A stretch of DNA of 64,000 bases from an uncultured Christensenellaceae bacterium (lineage in GTDB: Bacteria > Bacillota > Clostridia > Christensenellales > UBA3700): the NCBI GenBank assembly GCA_944380305.1, contig CALWHF010000008.1:21885-85884 (forward strand). Direction: 5' to 3'. Position numbers and translations under genes: made by a program. How positions within the stretch are numbered: position 1 is the first letter of the stretch; each line of letters opens with the position of its first letter. Under the pieces are notes generated by a model, which was not told the DNA's origin, searched no databases, and saw nothing but the letters and a program-made list of their open reading frames with translations. This document shows positions 36,371 through 44,310 of this stretch, one piece after another.

Positions 36371-37369
36371 TTATTTCTCGAGAAACTTTCTCCCCAGCGC
36401 GGCTCTCGCCTTGTCTCTGTCGCGCGGCTGCAATTTCTTCGCCGCAAGCATACAGAGCATCGCGGGTTGAGAAAGCGTCAACAGTTTGTTTATTTTTGCC
36501 ATGTCTCTGTCTATATATCCGAGCGCGACTCCCAGCTTGACGTAACCGAGAAGCTGCGAAAACTCGCTTGAATCTATAAGATAACAGTTGGTCAGTACGC
36601 CGAACGCACGCATTATCTTGTCCTGCAATTCGACGCCGAGCGTCTTTTTGAGGTTTTCCCTCTCCTTGCGCTCGATCTCTATTATGCTACCCACCGTCTT
36701 CTTGACGAGCTTTATGATGTCCTCTTCGCTCTTGCCGACGGTAGCCTGATTGCTTATCTGATACATAAAGCCCTGCGCTCCGCTGCCCTCGCCGTATACG
36801 CCGCGGGTCGTGAAGTCGAGCCTTTGCAGATCGTTGATCAACGTATTGATCTTCTTCGTCAGAGTCAATGCGGGAAGGAATACCATCACCGACGCCCTCA
36901 TCGCCGCACCGAGATTGGTCGGACACGCCGTCAGATAACCGAATTTCGGGTCGAACGCTATGTCGAGCTTTTCGGCTATCTTCTCGTCGACTCTGAGCAG
37001 TTTCTTATACGCCCCGTCGAGATCGAACCCTTCGGTAACGCACTGCTCTCTGATGTGATCTTCTTCGTTTATCATCACCGAGATGTCTTCGTCCTCGTTG
37101 ACTGCGAGCGCGCCGAAATTGACGTTTTTCACAAGATCGTTGCTTATCAGATGCTTTTCGACGTAAGACTGCGCCAGAAGTTCGTCGATGTCGCACATCT
37201 TGTAAAACTTCGTTTTGAACAGCTCGTCGCAAGCCTCTTTGACCCCCTTCATCAGCACCGAATATATCTCTTCCTGCCCGCTGAGCCTCTTGGGGAAAGG
37301 CAGACCCTTCACGTTTCTCGCAAAACGTATCCTCGTCGAAACCACTACGTCGTCCACTCTGCTATCCAT
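36371..37369 (-). CDS. mcsB: Protein arginine kinase McsB
   Basis: A 332-residue protein arginine kinase of the guanido-kinase fold. It phosphorylates arginines on damaged proteins and on CtsR, marking them for ClpC-ClpP. Near the N-terminus STRIRFARNVKGLPFP binds nucleotide. The later segments EEDHIREQCV, GYLTACPTNLGAAMRASV and RGVYGEGS are McsB signatures. It lies 1 base downstream of mcsA and needs McsA for activity. Confidence 0.96.
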   Translation of the reverse strand: MDSRVDDVVVSTRIRFARNVKGLPFPKRLSGQEEIYSVLMKGVKEACDELFKTKFYKMCDIDELLAQSYVEKHLISNDLVKNVNFGALAVNEDEDISVMINEEDHIREQCVTEGFDLDGAYKKLLRVDEKIAEKLDIAFDPKFGYLTACPTNLGAAMRASVMVFLPALTLTKKINTLINDLQRLDFTTRGVYGEGSGAQGFMYQISNQATVGKSEEDIIKLVKKTVGSIIEIERKERENLKKTLGVELQDKIMRAFGVLTNCYLIDSSEFSQLLGYVKLGVALGYIDRDMAKINKLLTLSQPAMLCMLAAKKLQPRDRDKARAALGRKFLEK

Positions 37370-37370
37370 T

Positions 37371-37934
37371 TCAGCCCCTCCTCTTGAGTTCTTCTATCTG
37401 TTTTTTTATTTCGAGCGCGGTGTCGTAATCTTCTCTCGCCGCCGCGTCCTTCATATCGCGTTCGAGATCCTCTATCTTTTCAGCCGTGCTGCGCTCCTTT
37501 TTTGTGCTGCCTATCGGCAAAGAATCTCCCGAAAGCCCTTTGTATCCCTTCGGCGTTCTGCCCTTGTGAGCCGTTCCGCCCAGTTTGGATACGAATTCGT
37601 TTGCCAGATCGGAAAAAGTCTTGTAGCAATCGCTGCATCCGAACGTGTAGCTCTCGCGTATCGCCCTTTCGGTCATTCCGCAGTTGGGGCAGACCCGCTC
37701 TCTGAGACGCGGCATCTCCTCTTCGTCGTACGGCATGCCCATTATCGAAGAAAACAGGTTGTTCGCGCCCATGAATATGTCCTCTAACATATCCGTGCCC
37801 TGAAGCTGAGCCGCACACTCCGCGCAAAGCTCCTTTTCCATGATTTTGCCGTTTATATTGTTCTTTATAAACACGGTGGCAGGTCTCTTGCCGCATACCT
37901 GACACATATGAAGTTTCCCGTTTTTGTTTGCCAT
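37371..37934 (-). CDS. mcsA: McsA, zinc-finger activator of McsB
   Basis: A 187-residue protein with CxxC pairs forming two zinc sites (CQVC with CAEC, and CPNC with CSDC) and a C-terminal UvrB/C-type coiled motif (DAAAREDYDTALEIKKQIEEL). McsA binds and stimulates McsB and helps control CtsR. It is placed between ctsR and mcsB in the canonical order. Length and cysteine pattern match the family. Confidence 0.94.
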   Translation of the reverse strand: MANKNGKLHMCQVCGKRPATVFIKNNINGKIMEKELCAECAAQLQGTDMLEDIFMGANNLFSSIMGMPYDEEEMPRLRERVCPNCGMTERAIRESYTFGCSDCYKTFSDLANEFVSKLGGTAHKGRTPKGYKGLSGDSLPIGSTKKERSTAEKIEDLERDMKDAAAREDYDTALEIKKQIEELKRRG

Positions 37935-37939
37935 ATCCT

Positions 37940-38395
37940 TTACCTCCTGATAAGCGCGATGAGTATTTCGCGGAACACGTTCTTTCTCAGGTTCTCAACT
38001 GCAACCGACTGAAGTGCCTTGTCGCTTATCGCGCTTTTGATTATGTCCGCCTCCGCGGACGTGATGATGTCTTCTCTTTCAAGCCTGTCAACGACGTCTG
38101 CCGCCTTGTTGAATGTCAGCTCGTTCGTTTCGTCCAGCTCTCTTACGAGTGCGGGGAGCAGATCTTCTTTGTCCTGCGAGAGCCTGACCAGCATTATGAA
38201 TCCTCCGCCGCCGCGTCTGGACTCGACGTAATAGCCTCTGTCCACACCGAAACGGGTCGTCAGCACATAGTTTATCTGACTTGGCGAGACGTTGAAGTAA
38301 TGCGCAAGTTCGTTTCTCGAAAGCTGAACGCTGTCGTCTCCGTCATCGAAAAACGACAATATGAACTTTTCGATGCTGTCCGAAATATTCGCCAT
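37940..38395 (-). CDS. ctsR: Class III stress repressor CtsR
   Basis: A 151-residue CtsR, the heat-sensing repressor of clp genes. The N-terminal winged helix includes RNELAHYFNVSPSQINYVL, and the wing carries the glycine-rich RRGGGGFI that acts as its thermosensor. The ATG at 38395 is preceded by AAGGAGG at the best spacing; the upstream open frame is not CtsR-like. It is autoregulated through the CtsR box at 38480-38496. Confidence 0.96.
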   Translation of the reverse strand: MANISDSIEKFILSFFDDGDDSVQLSRNELAHYFNVSPSQINYVLTTRFGVDRGYYVESRRGGGGFIMLVRLSQDKEDLLPALVRELDETNELTFNKAADVVDRLEREDIITSAEADIIKSAISDKALQSVAVENLRKNVFREILIALIRR

Positions 38396-38479
38396 TTTCC
38401 GCCTCCTTCGGGCTTTTGCCCTCTCCGCCGCCGTCGTGAGATCGTATTTCACCAGGCGACTTTTGCAACGGTCTAAGAG

Positions 38480-38496
38480 TTTGACTTTCTTTGACC
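38480..38496 (-). promoter_or_regulatory. CtsR operator
   Basis: On the minus strand GGTCAAAGAAAGTCAAA, the tandem heptad GGTCAAA-N3-RGTCAAA bound by CtsR, with every conserved base matching. It lies just downstream of the ctsR -10 box. Confidence 0.95.
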
Positions 38497-38506
38497 TTTC
38501 GACTAG

Positions 38507-38534
38507 ATTATAGCACAATCTTCCGCTATGTCAA
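38507..38534 (-). promoter_or_regulatory. Promoter of ctsR-mcsA-mcsB-clpC
   Basis: TTGACA (38534-38529), spacer 16, TATAAT (38512-38507) on the minus strand; the CtsR box starts 10 bases downstream and covers the transcription start region. Confidence 0.9.
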
Positions 38535-38646
38535 TAGTTTTTTGCAAATTTTTTTGACTTTTCGGATATTTTTTTGTCGAAAGCCCCTGTTTGCGCTCGT
38601 CCTTCTCTCTGCCCTTTCGCGCACTGCACGCGCAATTGTTTTCCGC

Positions 38647-38673
38647 AAAAAAACGCGCCCGTTCGGACGCGTT
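38647..38673 (-). terminator. Rho-independent terminator after galU
   Basis: AACGCGTCCG pairs with GGGCGCGTT (one G-U) around a short loop on the minus strand, followed by seven T. Confidence 0.85.
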
Positions 38674-38763
38674 TTCTTATTGACATATTCGTGTTGTCTG
38701 TATATCGCCGCGGCAAACGCACATATCTGTCGCTTGGCGATTCGTATCTCTTTTTTGTTATTT

Positions 38764-39639
38764 TTACAGTTCGGGCGCGAGATCCTTGATATATCTCGTG
38801 AGTCCGTCTTTCAGGGTCTTGTCTCTCAGTGCGTACTCTATCGTCGCCTGAATGAATCCCAGCTTGTCGCCGACGTCGTAGCGTCTGCCCTCGAGCGCGT
38901 ATGCGTATACGCCCGTGCTCTTTGCCATCATCTCGATAGCGTCGGTCAGATATATCTCGCCGTTGGGGGCGGGCTTGCACTTCTTGATCAGATCGAAGAT
39001 GTCGGGAGTCAGAACGTATCTGCCTATGTTGGCGAGTCTCGACGGAGCCGTGCCGGGCTTTGGCTTCTCAACAAGCTCGAGCACCTCGGCGTATCTGCCT
39101 TTGACCTGCCCCGGGCGCACGATGCCGTACTTGCTCGTCTCGCTCTCGGGCACTTCCTGACACGCAATGACCGACTTGCCAGTTGTCTCGTACGCGTCTA
39201 TAAGCTGTTTGAGACAGGGTCTCTCGGGATTGTAGACGATGTCGTCGCCGTACATCACCGCGAACGGCTCGCCCGATATGAACGCTTCAGCCTCGAGCAC
39301 CGCGCTGCCGCTGCCGTTCATCTCCTTCTGTCTGACGTAGTGGATATGCGCCATGTCGGTTATGTCTCTGACTATCTTCAGATACGCGTCCTTGTGTTCT
39401 CTCTCGAGTATCTGCTCGAGCTCGACCGCCTTGTCGAAGTGGTCTTCTATGCACTTCTTGTTTTTGCCTATGATGATGAGGATCTCGGTTATCCCGCTCT
39501 TGACCGCCTCTTCGACGACGTACTGAAGCGTCGGGGTGTCCACTATCGGGAGCATCTCCTTGGGGATCGCCTTTGTAACCGGCAGAAATCTCGTGCCGAA
39601 ACCTGCGGCGGGAATGACTGCTTTTCTGATTTTTTTCAT
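38764..39639 (-). CDS. galU: UTP-glucose-1-phosphate uridylyltransferase
   Basis: A 291-residue GalU/GtaB that makes UDP-glucose from UTP and glucose 1-phosphate for cell-surface glycans and glycolipids. The nucleotide-binding N-terminus is KAVIPAAGFGTRFLPVTKAIPKE-like and complete; VMYGDDIVYN is the metal/substrate segment. The ATG at 39639 follows AAGGAAGGA. A TTTACA/TATAGT promoter lies upstream and a terminator downstream, so it is monocistronic. Confidence 0.96.
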   Translation of the reverse strand: MKKIRKAVIPAAGFGTRFLPVTKAIPKEMLPIVDTPTLQYVVEEAVKSGITEILIIIGKNKKCIEDHFDKAVELEQILEREHKDAYLKIVRDITDMAHIHYVRQKEMNGSGSAVLEAEAFISGEPFAVMYGDDIVYNPERPCLKQLIDAYETTGKSVIACQEVPESETSKYGIVRPGQVKGRYAEVLELVEKPKPGTAPSRLANIGRYVLTPDIFDLIKKCKPAPNGEIYLTDAIEMMAKSTGVYAYALEGRRYDVGDKLGFIQATIEYALRDKTLKDGLTRYIKDLAPEL

Positions 39640-39688
39640 AATCCTTCCTTCGTTTCCGATATTCGTCATATCGGTACTTACTAATATC

Positions 39689-39717
39689 ACTATACTATAT
39701 TTTATGCGTTTTGTAAA
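39689..39717 (-). promoter_or_regulatory. Promoter of galU
   Basis: TTTACA (39717-39712), spacer 17, TATAGT (39694-39689) on the minus strand, about 50 bases ahead of the galU ATG. Confidence 0.7.
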
Positions 39718-39735
39718 TAATGTTTTGAGATTATA

Positions 39736-39768
39736 TAAAAAACGGACCTTTATAAGATCCGCTTTTTA
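39736..39768. terminator. Bidirectional terminator after the 200-residue membrane protein gene
   Basis: CGGACC (39743-39748) pairs with GATCCG (39756-39761) with A-rich and T-rich flanks on the two sides; on the minus strand it is followed by TTTTTTATAT. Confidence 0.7.
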
Positions 39769-39788
39769 TTATTCTTGACGTTTGAGCA

Positions 39789-40391
39789 TCAAAGAGCAAA
39801 CACAAGTATTAGGAAAACTACGACCAAAACCGCCGAAACGATCGCCAAAACCTGCCATACTCTTTTCAAAGTTCTTTCAAGGCGTTCTGCGTTATCCTGA
39901 CTGCTGCGTCTTTTTGCAACCGTACATCCCGCGATGAATATCAAAAACAATCCCTCAAGCAATCCCGAAAACGAAAAAGCGTACCTCAGATCCTTGATTT
40001 CGCCCGATTGATTGATCTCCGTAGGGAACATTCTGTATCTCAGAAGTCCGCTCGGAAAAATTTCTACCACGGGGCTGTATATCTGACCGCCTTTGGTGAT
40101 CTCAGTCGTTGCGATTATGTTCAGAGTGTCTGCTATCAATATCATCGCAAGTATGCTCGTAGCCGCGACATCGTAAAAATTCACGTCCTTGCGCATGAAC
40201 GCGAAAACTATAAGCATTACGATGCAGAAAGCGGAAATTCCTATTCTGTTCCAGAACAAAAAGCCGGGATTTACGTCAAAATTCACGATAAACAGTTCCA
40301 GCAAAGAAAATACCGTTGCAAGAGCAAAAAGCCAAGCCGAATAAGCGTATTTTTTATCTATTATTTTTTCAAGTCCTTTCGGATATGTCAT
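39789..40391 (-). CDS. Hypothetical integral membrane protein, 200 residues
   Basis: I do not recognise the family. The protein has five likely transmembrane helices (about 17-36, 48-65, 73-92, 138-158 and 176-198). A 40-residue loop between the third and fourth contains SPVVEIFPSGLLRYRMFPTE. GGAGGG lies 7 bases before the ATG. Base composition is more AT-rich than in the neighbouring housekeeping genes, as in the pseudogene directly upstream, whose final codon ends 12 bases before this ATG. The two were probably one transcription unit, perhaps acquired together. Confidence 0.75.
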   Translation of the reverse strand: MTYPKGLEKIIDKKYAYSAWLFALATVFSLLELFIVNFDVNPGFLFWNRIGISAFCIVMLIVFAFMRKDVNFYDVAATSILAMILIADTLNIIATTEITKGGQIYSPVVEIFPSGLLRYRMFPTEINQSGEIKDLRYAFSFSGLLEGLFLIFIAGCTVAKRRSSQDNAERLERTLKRVWQVLAIVSAVLVVVFLILVFAL

Positions 40392-40403
40392 GATTCTCCC
40401 TCC

Positions 40404-40785
40404 TTAAACGTCTCTTTTGATCGATACAGGTGTTAATTTCCCGCATCCGCATTTTTCAACAGTAGAAACATACATTGTTCCTGAAAACGTATATTTGTGT
40501 TGCCCGACCATATTTCAATAATAAAATGTTCTCCATTATCGGACTTTTGTCAAAGTATCGAAATCGTACGATAAAACTGAACTTTTCTTGAATTACACTT
40601 CTCTCCGCTTAATAAATCATCTTCTTCAATACCGTACTTTTCAGCAAATTGAGAAATAATATTATTTTCAATATTTGTTGCCGCATGTGTATTTTGTTGA
40701 AACGAAGATACTAAAACCATTGCTAAACAAACGATAAAATAATTAATATTGCAAAGTTTTTATTAATTTTTGTTATTTTATCCAT
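40404..40785 (-). pseudogene. Decayed gene for a small secreted protein (two single-base losses and one nonsense codon)
   Basis: A perfect AGGAGGG site (40798-40792) precedes ATG at 40785. The frame reads MDKITKINKNFAILIILSFV and then stops at TAG. Dropping to the next frame near 40733 continues a signal peptide (VCLAMVLVSSFQQNTHA) and a hydrophilic mature part (IISQFAEKYGIEEDDLL) to TGA at 40552-40550. The same frame goes on after the TGA (SDNGEHFIIEIWSG), and a second one-base shift near 40503 gives YTFSGTMYVSTVEKCGCGKL and a proper stop at 40404. Repairing two missing bases and the TGA gives about 127 residues. Function is unknown. Composition is AT-rich. Sequencing error at three sites is an alternative. 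Confidence 0.72.
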
Positions 40786-40910
40786 TTTTTACCCTCCTAA
40801 AAATTGTTTGAATCAATTAAATTACTTCTTATATTTTACCTCCTTCTTTTATTTGTAATTCCATATTGATTGTATAGTAAATACACATTTGCGTAAATAC
40901 GTCTGTCGCG

Positions 40911-40930
40911 ATTTTACATATATTTTACAT
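40911..40930. repeat. Short direct repeat ATTTTACAT x2
   Basis: ATTTTACAT occurs at 40911-40919 and 40922-40930, an 11-base period, just downstream of the bioYB gene in AT-rich intergenic sequence. It may be an operator-like repeat or chance in AT-rich DNA. Confidence 0.3.
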
Positions 40931-40962
40931 TTTAGCTTATTCGTCGACTCAAATCCGAAAAT

Positions 40963-42537
40963 TCAAGCCGATGTATTGTCATTTTTATCCTCGTTATCTT
41001 TCGGGTTTAATTTGTATCCCAGTTTTTTAACCATGTCTATGTCTTGACTTGTCTCTACGCCTTTCGCCGTCAGAAAGTCACCGGTGATAGCCGCGTTCGC
41101 GCCGCCTCTGAACAGTTTTTCGCCATTGTCGGGAAGCTCACGTCTGCCCGCCGCGGGTCTTATGTAGACTCCCGGCAATATGAATCTGAATATCGCTACT
41201 GTGCGTCTTATCTCGTCGTAGGACAGCGGTCTCGCGTTTTCGAGCGGCGTGCCTTTTATCGGTCTAAGTACGTTTATCGGAACCGAGAATACCCCTTCGT
41301 CCTTAAGTGCGAAAGCCAGCTTTATCCTGTCTTTCATTTTCTCGCCCACGCCTATTATACACCCGCTGCACACCTTGAACCCGAACTCTTTCGCCGCGCG
41401 CACCGTCTCGAGCTTTTGAGCGTATGTGTGCGTTGTGCACACTTTCGGGAAATAATTTTCCGATACTTCGAGATTGTTGTGTATCCTCGTCACGCCCGCC
41501 TCTTTCAGCTTTGCAAGCTGACTTTTGTCTATAAGCCCGTGCGACGCGCACCTTTCTACCGCCCCGCCGCCGAAAGCCGAATATATCCCGCACATAACGT
41601 CGGTCTCCTTGTCGGACAGCGCGCGCCCCGACGTGACCGCGCTCATCGCGTTGACGCCCTCTTTCTCTGCCGCCGCGTACGCCTTGCCGTACCTTGCCGC
41701 GTCTATAAGCCCGCCTCTTTCGCCGCAACCGTATCTCGCCGACTGCGCGCAGAATTTACAATCTTCCCCGCAGCCGCCGTTCTTTGCGTTGACTATCGTG
41801 CACAGATCGAACGAATCCTTCATATACCTTTTCCTTATCTCGTCAGCCGCATTGCAGAGCGCGCCGAGCGGAGCAAAACGCAGTCTTTTCGCCTCTTTCT
41901 CGGTTATCTCTCCGCCGCCGAGCACCTTGCACTTGAGACCGTATACGTCGCTTATCCTCAGCATCATTGCGGGATCGTTCCTGTAAAGCACGGGCAATAT
42001 CCTCTTCGCCACGATCGCCGAAACCACGCACCACAACATGTCCATAGGCAGGAATATCAGACAGAAGTTGACGAGTATCCACGTTCCGTCCTTGGGCGTG
42101 CCGAAATAATACTTCATCATCAGCGCGAAATATATCATGCCCAGCGAATACACTATCAGCACGTTGACGACGCCAGCCGCTATCATCCTGGGATAGGAAT
42201 ACCTGCCCTTCGAACATATAAGCGCGGCGACGAAACAGCCGACCGCAAAGCCTATCAGGCATCCGAACGTAGGCTGAAAGACATACCCTATCCCGCCGCC
42301 CTTCGTGAACAGCGGAACGCCTGCGAGTCCCAGCGCGAGATACAGCAATATCGACAGCGTGCCGTACTTCATGCCCAAAAGTATGCCCGCCAGATTGCAG
42401 AACAAAAACTGCATTGTAAACGGTACGGTCATTATAGGAATGTTTATAAACGCTCCTATAGTGACAAGCGCGGTGAACATCGCGGTCAGTGTGAGTTTTT
42501 TCAGTCTTTCTCTCGATTGTGTGCGTAAACCTTTCAT
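40963..42537 (-). CDS. bioYB: Fused biotin transporter S-component BioY and biotin synthase BioB
   Basis: A single uninterrupted 524-residue chain. Residues 1-190 form BioY, the biotin-binding membrane subunit of ECF transporters, with about six helices and the signature GGGIGYVFQPTFGCLIGF (80-97). Residues about 205-524 form BioB, the radical SAM enzyme that inserts sulfur into dethiobiotin. The CxxxCxxC cluster is CGEDCKFC (Cys256, 260, 263). Cys330, Cys390 and Arg460 match E. coli Cys128, Cys188 and Arg260, but the counterpart of Cys97 is Ala297, and extra cysteines lie at 316, 367 and 393. The start is ATG 42537 with GGAG upstream. A BirA operator covers the promoter. Confidence 0.93.
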   Translation of the reverse strand: MKGLRTQSRERLKKLTLTAMFTALVTIGAFINIPIMTVPFTMQFLFCNLAGILLGMKYGTLSILLYLALGLAGVPLFTKGGGIGYVFQPTFGCLIGFAVGCFVAALICSKGRYSYPRMIAAGVVNVLIVYSLGMIYFALMMKYYFGTPKDGTWILVNFCLIFLPMDMLWCVVSAIVAKRILPVLYRNDPAMMLRISDVYGLKCKVLGGGEITEKEAKRLRFAPLGALCNAADEIRKRYMKDSFDLCTIVNAKNGGCGEDCKFCAQSARYGCGERGGLIDAARYGKAYAAAEKEGVNAMSAVTSGRALSDKETDVMCGIYSAFGGGAVERCASHGLIDKSQLAKLKEAGVTRIHNNLEVSENYFPKVCTTHTYAQKLETVRAAKEFGFKVCSGCIIGVGEKMKDRIKLAFALKDEGVFSVPINVLRPIKGTPLENARPLSYDEIRRTVAIFRFILPGVYIRPAAGRRELPDNGEKLFRGGANAAITGDFLTAKGVETSQDIDMVKKLGYKLNPKDNEDKNDNTSA

Positions 42538-42556
42538 AGTCTTTTCTCCGCCGACT

Positions 42557-42585
42557 ATGATAACACAGTAAAAAGGAATTGTAAA
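42557..42585 (-). promoter_or_regulatory. Promoter of bioYB
   Basis: TTTACA (42585-42580), spacer 17, TATCAT (42562-42557) on the minus strand. The -35 hexamer is inside the proximal arm of the BirA operator. Confidence 0.75.
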
Positions 42586-42610
42586 CTAATTTGCACAAAT
42601 AGGTTTACAA
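42579..42610. promoter_or_regulatory. BirA (biotin repressor) operator
   Basis: TTGTAAACT (42579-42587), 14 bases, GGTTTACAA (42602-42610) is the biotin box TTGTAAACC-N14-16-GGTTTACAA with one mismatch. Occupation by BirA with biotinyl-AMP would mask the -35 box and shut off bioYB when biotin is plentiful. Confidence 0.93.
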
Positions 42611-42804
42611 TTATGTCGCATCGTAAACCCGAATAAAATATCCAAACAAAGTTCGGACAAGCCGTGCGTTGAGCGTTCATATCGCCTTAGACCGACGCGC
42701 GCACGAAAGTCTGTCTTCAAAAGAGCGTTATTTTCCTCTTTTTCCTTTTCGTCGGTATTTGCCACGGGTTTGCGACCGCAAACGGTTTTCGGCGATCACC
42801 GCCC

Positions 42805-44031
42805 CTACTTCTTGAAAGGAAGAAAGTCGCTGTCCTCCAGTCCGTCGCATATCACCGCATTCTGTAATACGGCGGCGGAAAGTATCGAGCCGTAGCCGTA
42901 TTTTCTGCGGATCTTGTCAAGAGCCGTACCTAGAGAATGTCCCTCTCTCTCCTCTTCGTCGAATATGCTGAGCTGCCTTTCGTGCGCGTCCGTGGACAGG
43001 TCGAACACCCCGACAGAGACCGCGCGGACAGGAAGGTCATTGCCGTACGCGTACAGCTTGTCGATCAGATTCATCGCGCAGTCGCTGATATACATGGCGT
43101 TGTCGGTCGGCGGCATCGCGCTCTGCTTTCCCGTATGCGTGAGGTCGTTGAACCTCAAGCCCACGCCGATACCCTCGCCGTAAAAGCCGTATTTTCTCAT
43201 TCTGGTAGCGACCATTTCGCAGAGGGCGACTACGACAGCCTCTATCTCCTCGCGCCTTTTGACGTCCTTTGGCAGAGTCGTCGAATTGCCCACGCTCTTG
43301 GGGATATATTTCTCGTAACTGTGCCTGACCTCGTCGTTCTCGATCCCGTTCGCGCTCTCGTACAGTTTCACGCCGTTTATCCCGAGTAGTCTGCGGAGCA
43401 CCTCGACGTCGGTATTTGCGAGATCTCCTATCGTGTATATACCTATCCTGCGCAGTTTTTCCGCGGTCTTGCGCCCTATCATAAGAAGGTCTGAGCAATC
43501 GAGTTTCCATACCAGTTCGCGGTAGTTTTCGGGCGTAATCACGGTGGTAGCATCGGGCTTTTTCATGTCGCTGCCGAGCTTTGCAAACACCTTTGTGAAC
43601 GATACGCCGACGGATATGGTGACGCCTATCTCTTTTTTTATCCTCTCCCGCAGAGCGTCCGCGATCGTCCTGCCGTCCCCGAAAAGTCTTCTCGACCCCG
43701 TAACGTCCAGCCAGCACTCGTCGATGCCGAACGGCTGAACGCGGTCTGTATACTGCGAATATATATCGAAAATGCGGTTGCTGAACTCGACGTATGTGTC
43801 GAAGTGCGGAGGCACGCATATAAGATCGGGGCACTTCTGCCTCGCCTGCCATATCGTCTCGCCCGTCTTGACGCCCATCTTCTTCGCCGCCTGATTTTTG
43901 GCGAGGATTATGCCGTGCCGCTTTTCGGGATTGCCCGAAACGGCGACGAATTTATCCCTCAAAGCGGGGTTAAGATAGCACTCCACCGATGCGTAAAAAT
44001 TGTTGGCATCGCAATGCAATATCGTCTTCAT
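42805..44031 (-). CDS. dinB: Y-family DNA polymerase (Pol IV / DinB type)
   Basis: A 408-residue translesion polymerase. The palm carries the catalytic Asp8 (HCDANNFYASVE) and the acidic pair in PFGIDECWLDVTGS. The thumb has helix-hairpin-helix segments, and the little-finger domain ends with the clamp-binding motif QLSIF (about 360). The opening and the YECS-like order resemble Gram-positive UvrX/DinB proteins. No Shine-Dalgarno sequence is present; the promoter sits 6 bases from the ATG, and a perfect LexA box overlaps the -35 box, so expression should be SOS-induced. Confidence 0.93.
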   Translation of the reverse strand: MKTILHCDANNFYASVECYLNPALRDKFVAVSGNPEKRHGIILAKNQAAKKMGVKTGETIWQARQKCPDLICVPPHFDTYVEFSNRIFDIYSQYTDRVQPFGIDECWLDVTGSRRLFGDGRTIADALRERIKKEIGVTISVGVSFTKVFAKLGSDMKKPDATTVITPENYRELVWKLDCSDLLMIGRKTAEKLRRIGIYTIGDLANTDVEVLRRLLGINGVKLYESANGIENDEVRHSYEKYIPKSVGNSTTLPKDVKRREEIEAVVVALCEMVATRMRKYGFYGEGIGVGLRFNDLTHTGKQSAMPPTDNAMYISDCAMNLIDKLYAYGNDLPVRAVSVGVFDLSTDAHERQLSIFDEEEREGHSLGTALDKIRRKYGYGSILSAAVLQNAVICDGLEDSDFLPFKK

Positions 44032-44037
44032 ATCTAT

Positions 44038-44066
44038 ATGATACTATATTTATAAGAAAAATACAA
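44038..44066 (-). promoter_or_regulatory. Promoter of dinB, predicted leaderless
   Basis: TTGTAT (44066-44061), spacer 17, TATCAT (44043-44038) on the minus strand. The ATG at 44031 begins 7 bases after the -10 box end, so +1 coincides with the start codon. Confidence 0.7.
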
Positions 44067-44077
44067 ACATTTGTTCG
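44064..44077 (-). promoter_or_regulatory. LexA (SOS) box of dinB
   Basis: On the minus strand CGAACAAATGTTTG fits the Gram-positive SOS consensus CGAACRNRYGTTYG at every position and overlaps the -35 hexamer by three bases. Confidence 0.92.
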
Positions 44078-44310
44078 TATTTTTACGGTGCGTTTTTCCT
44101 CTTTTTCATTCCCCGACGATTACCGCTCCGTCCGACCCGAATTACAGACACACCCCTTTTAAGCGTTTTTTGCGACTCAGACTCGAAAATACCGTTTTTA
44201 TACGCACGGGTTTTCGTCCCGAACGTTCCGTCGTCGTAACTCCCGGGATTTATTCTTTCAAGCGGCTTTTAAGCTGCATACGATAAAAACGCCCGAAAAG
44301 CGCGAACGGT
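44078..44310. other. Intergenic region between dinB promoter and ppdK terminator
   Basis: About 230 bases in which I see no supported gene, RNA or repeat. A 71-codon plus-strand frame exists but lacks a ribosome site and has unusual composition. Confidence 0.5.

Noticed and set aside
40404..40785. TGA read as tryptophan (recoding) instead of a pseudogene
   Set aside because: Many certain genes here end in TGA, often overlapping the next ATG, so TGA is a stop codon; two frame breaks would remain anyway.
42768..42783. GTTTGCG-AC-CGCAAAC hairpin after dinB
   Set aside because: Loop of two bases and no T tract on the minus strand; not called a terminator.
44071..44286. 71-codon plus-strand frame between dinB and ppdK
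   Set aside because: No ribosome site or recognisable feature; it starts over the SOS box.
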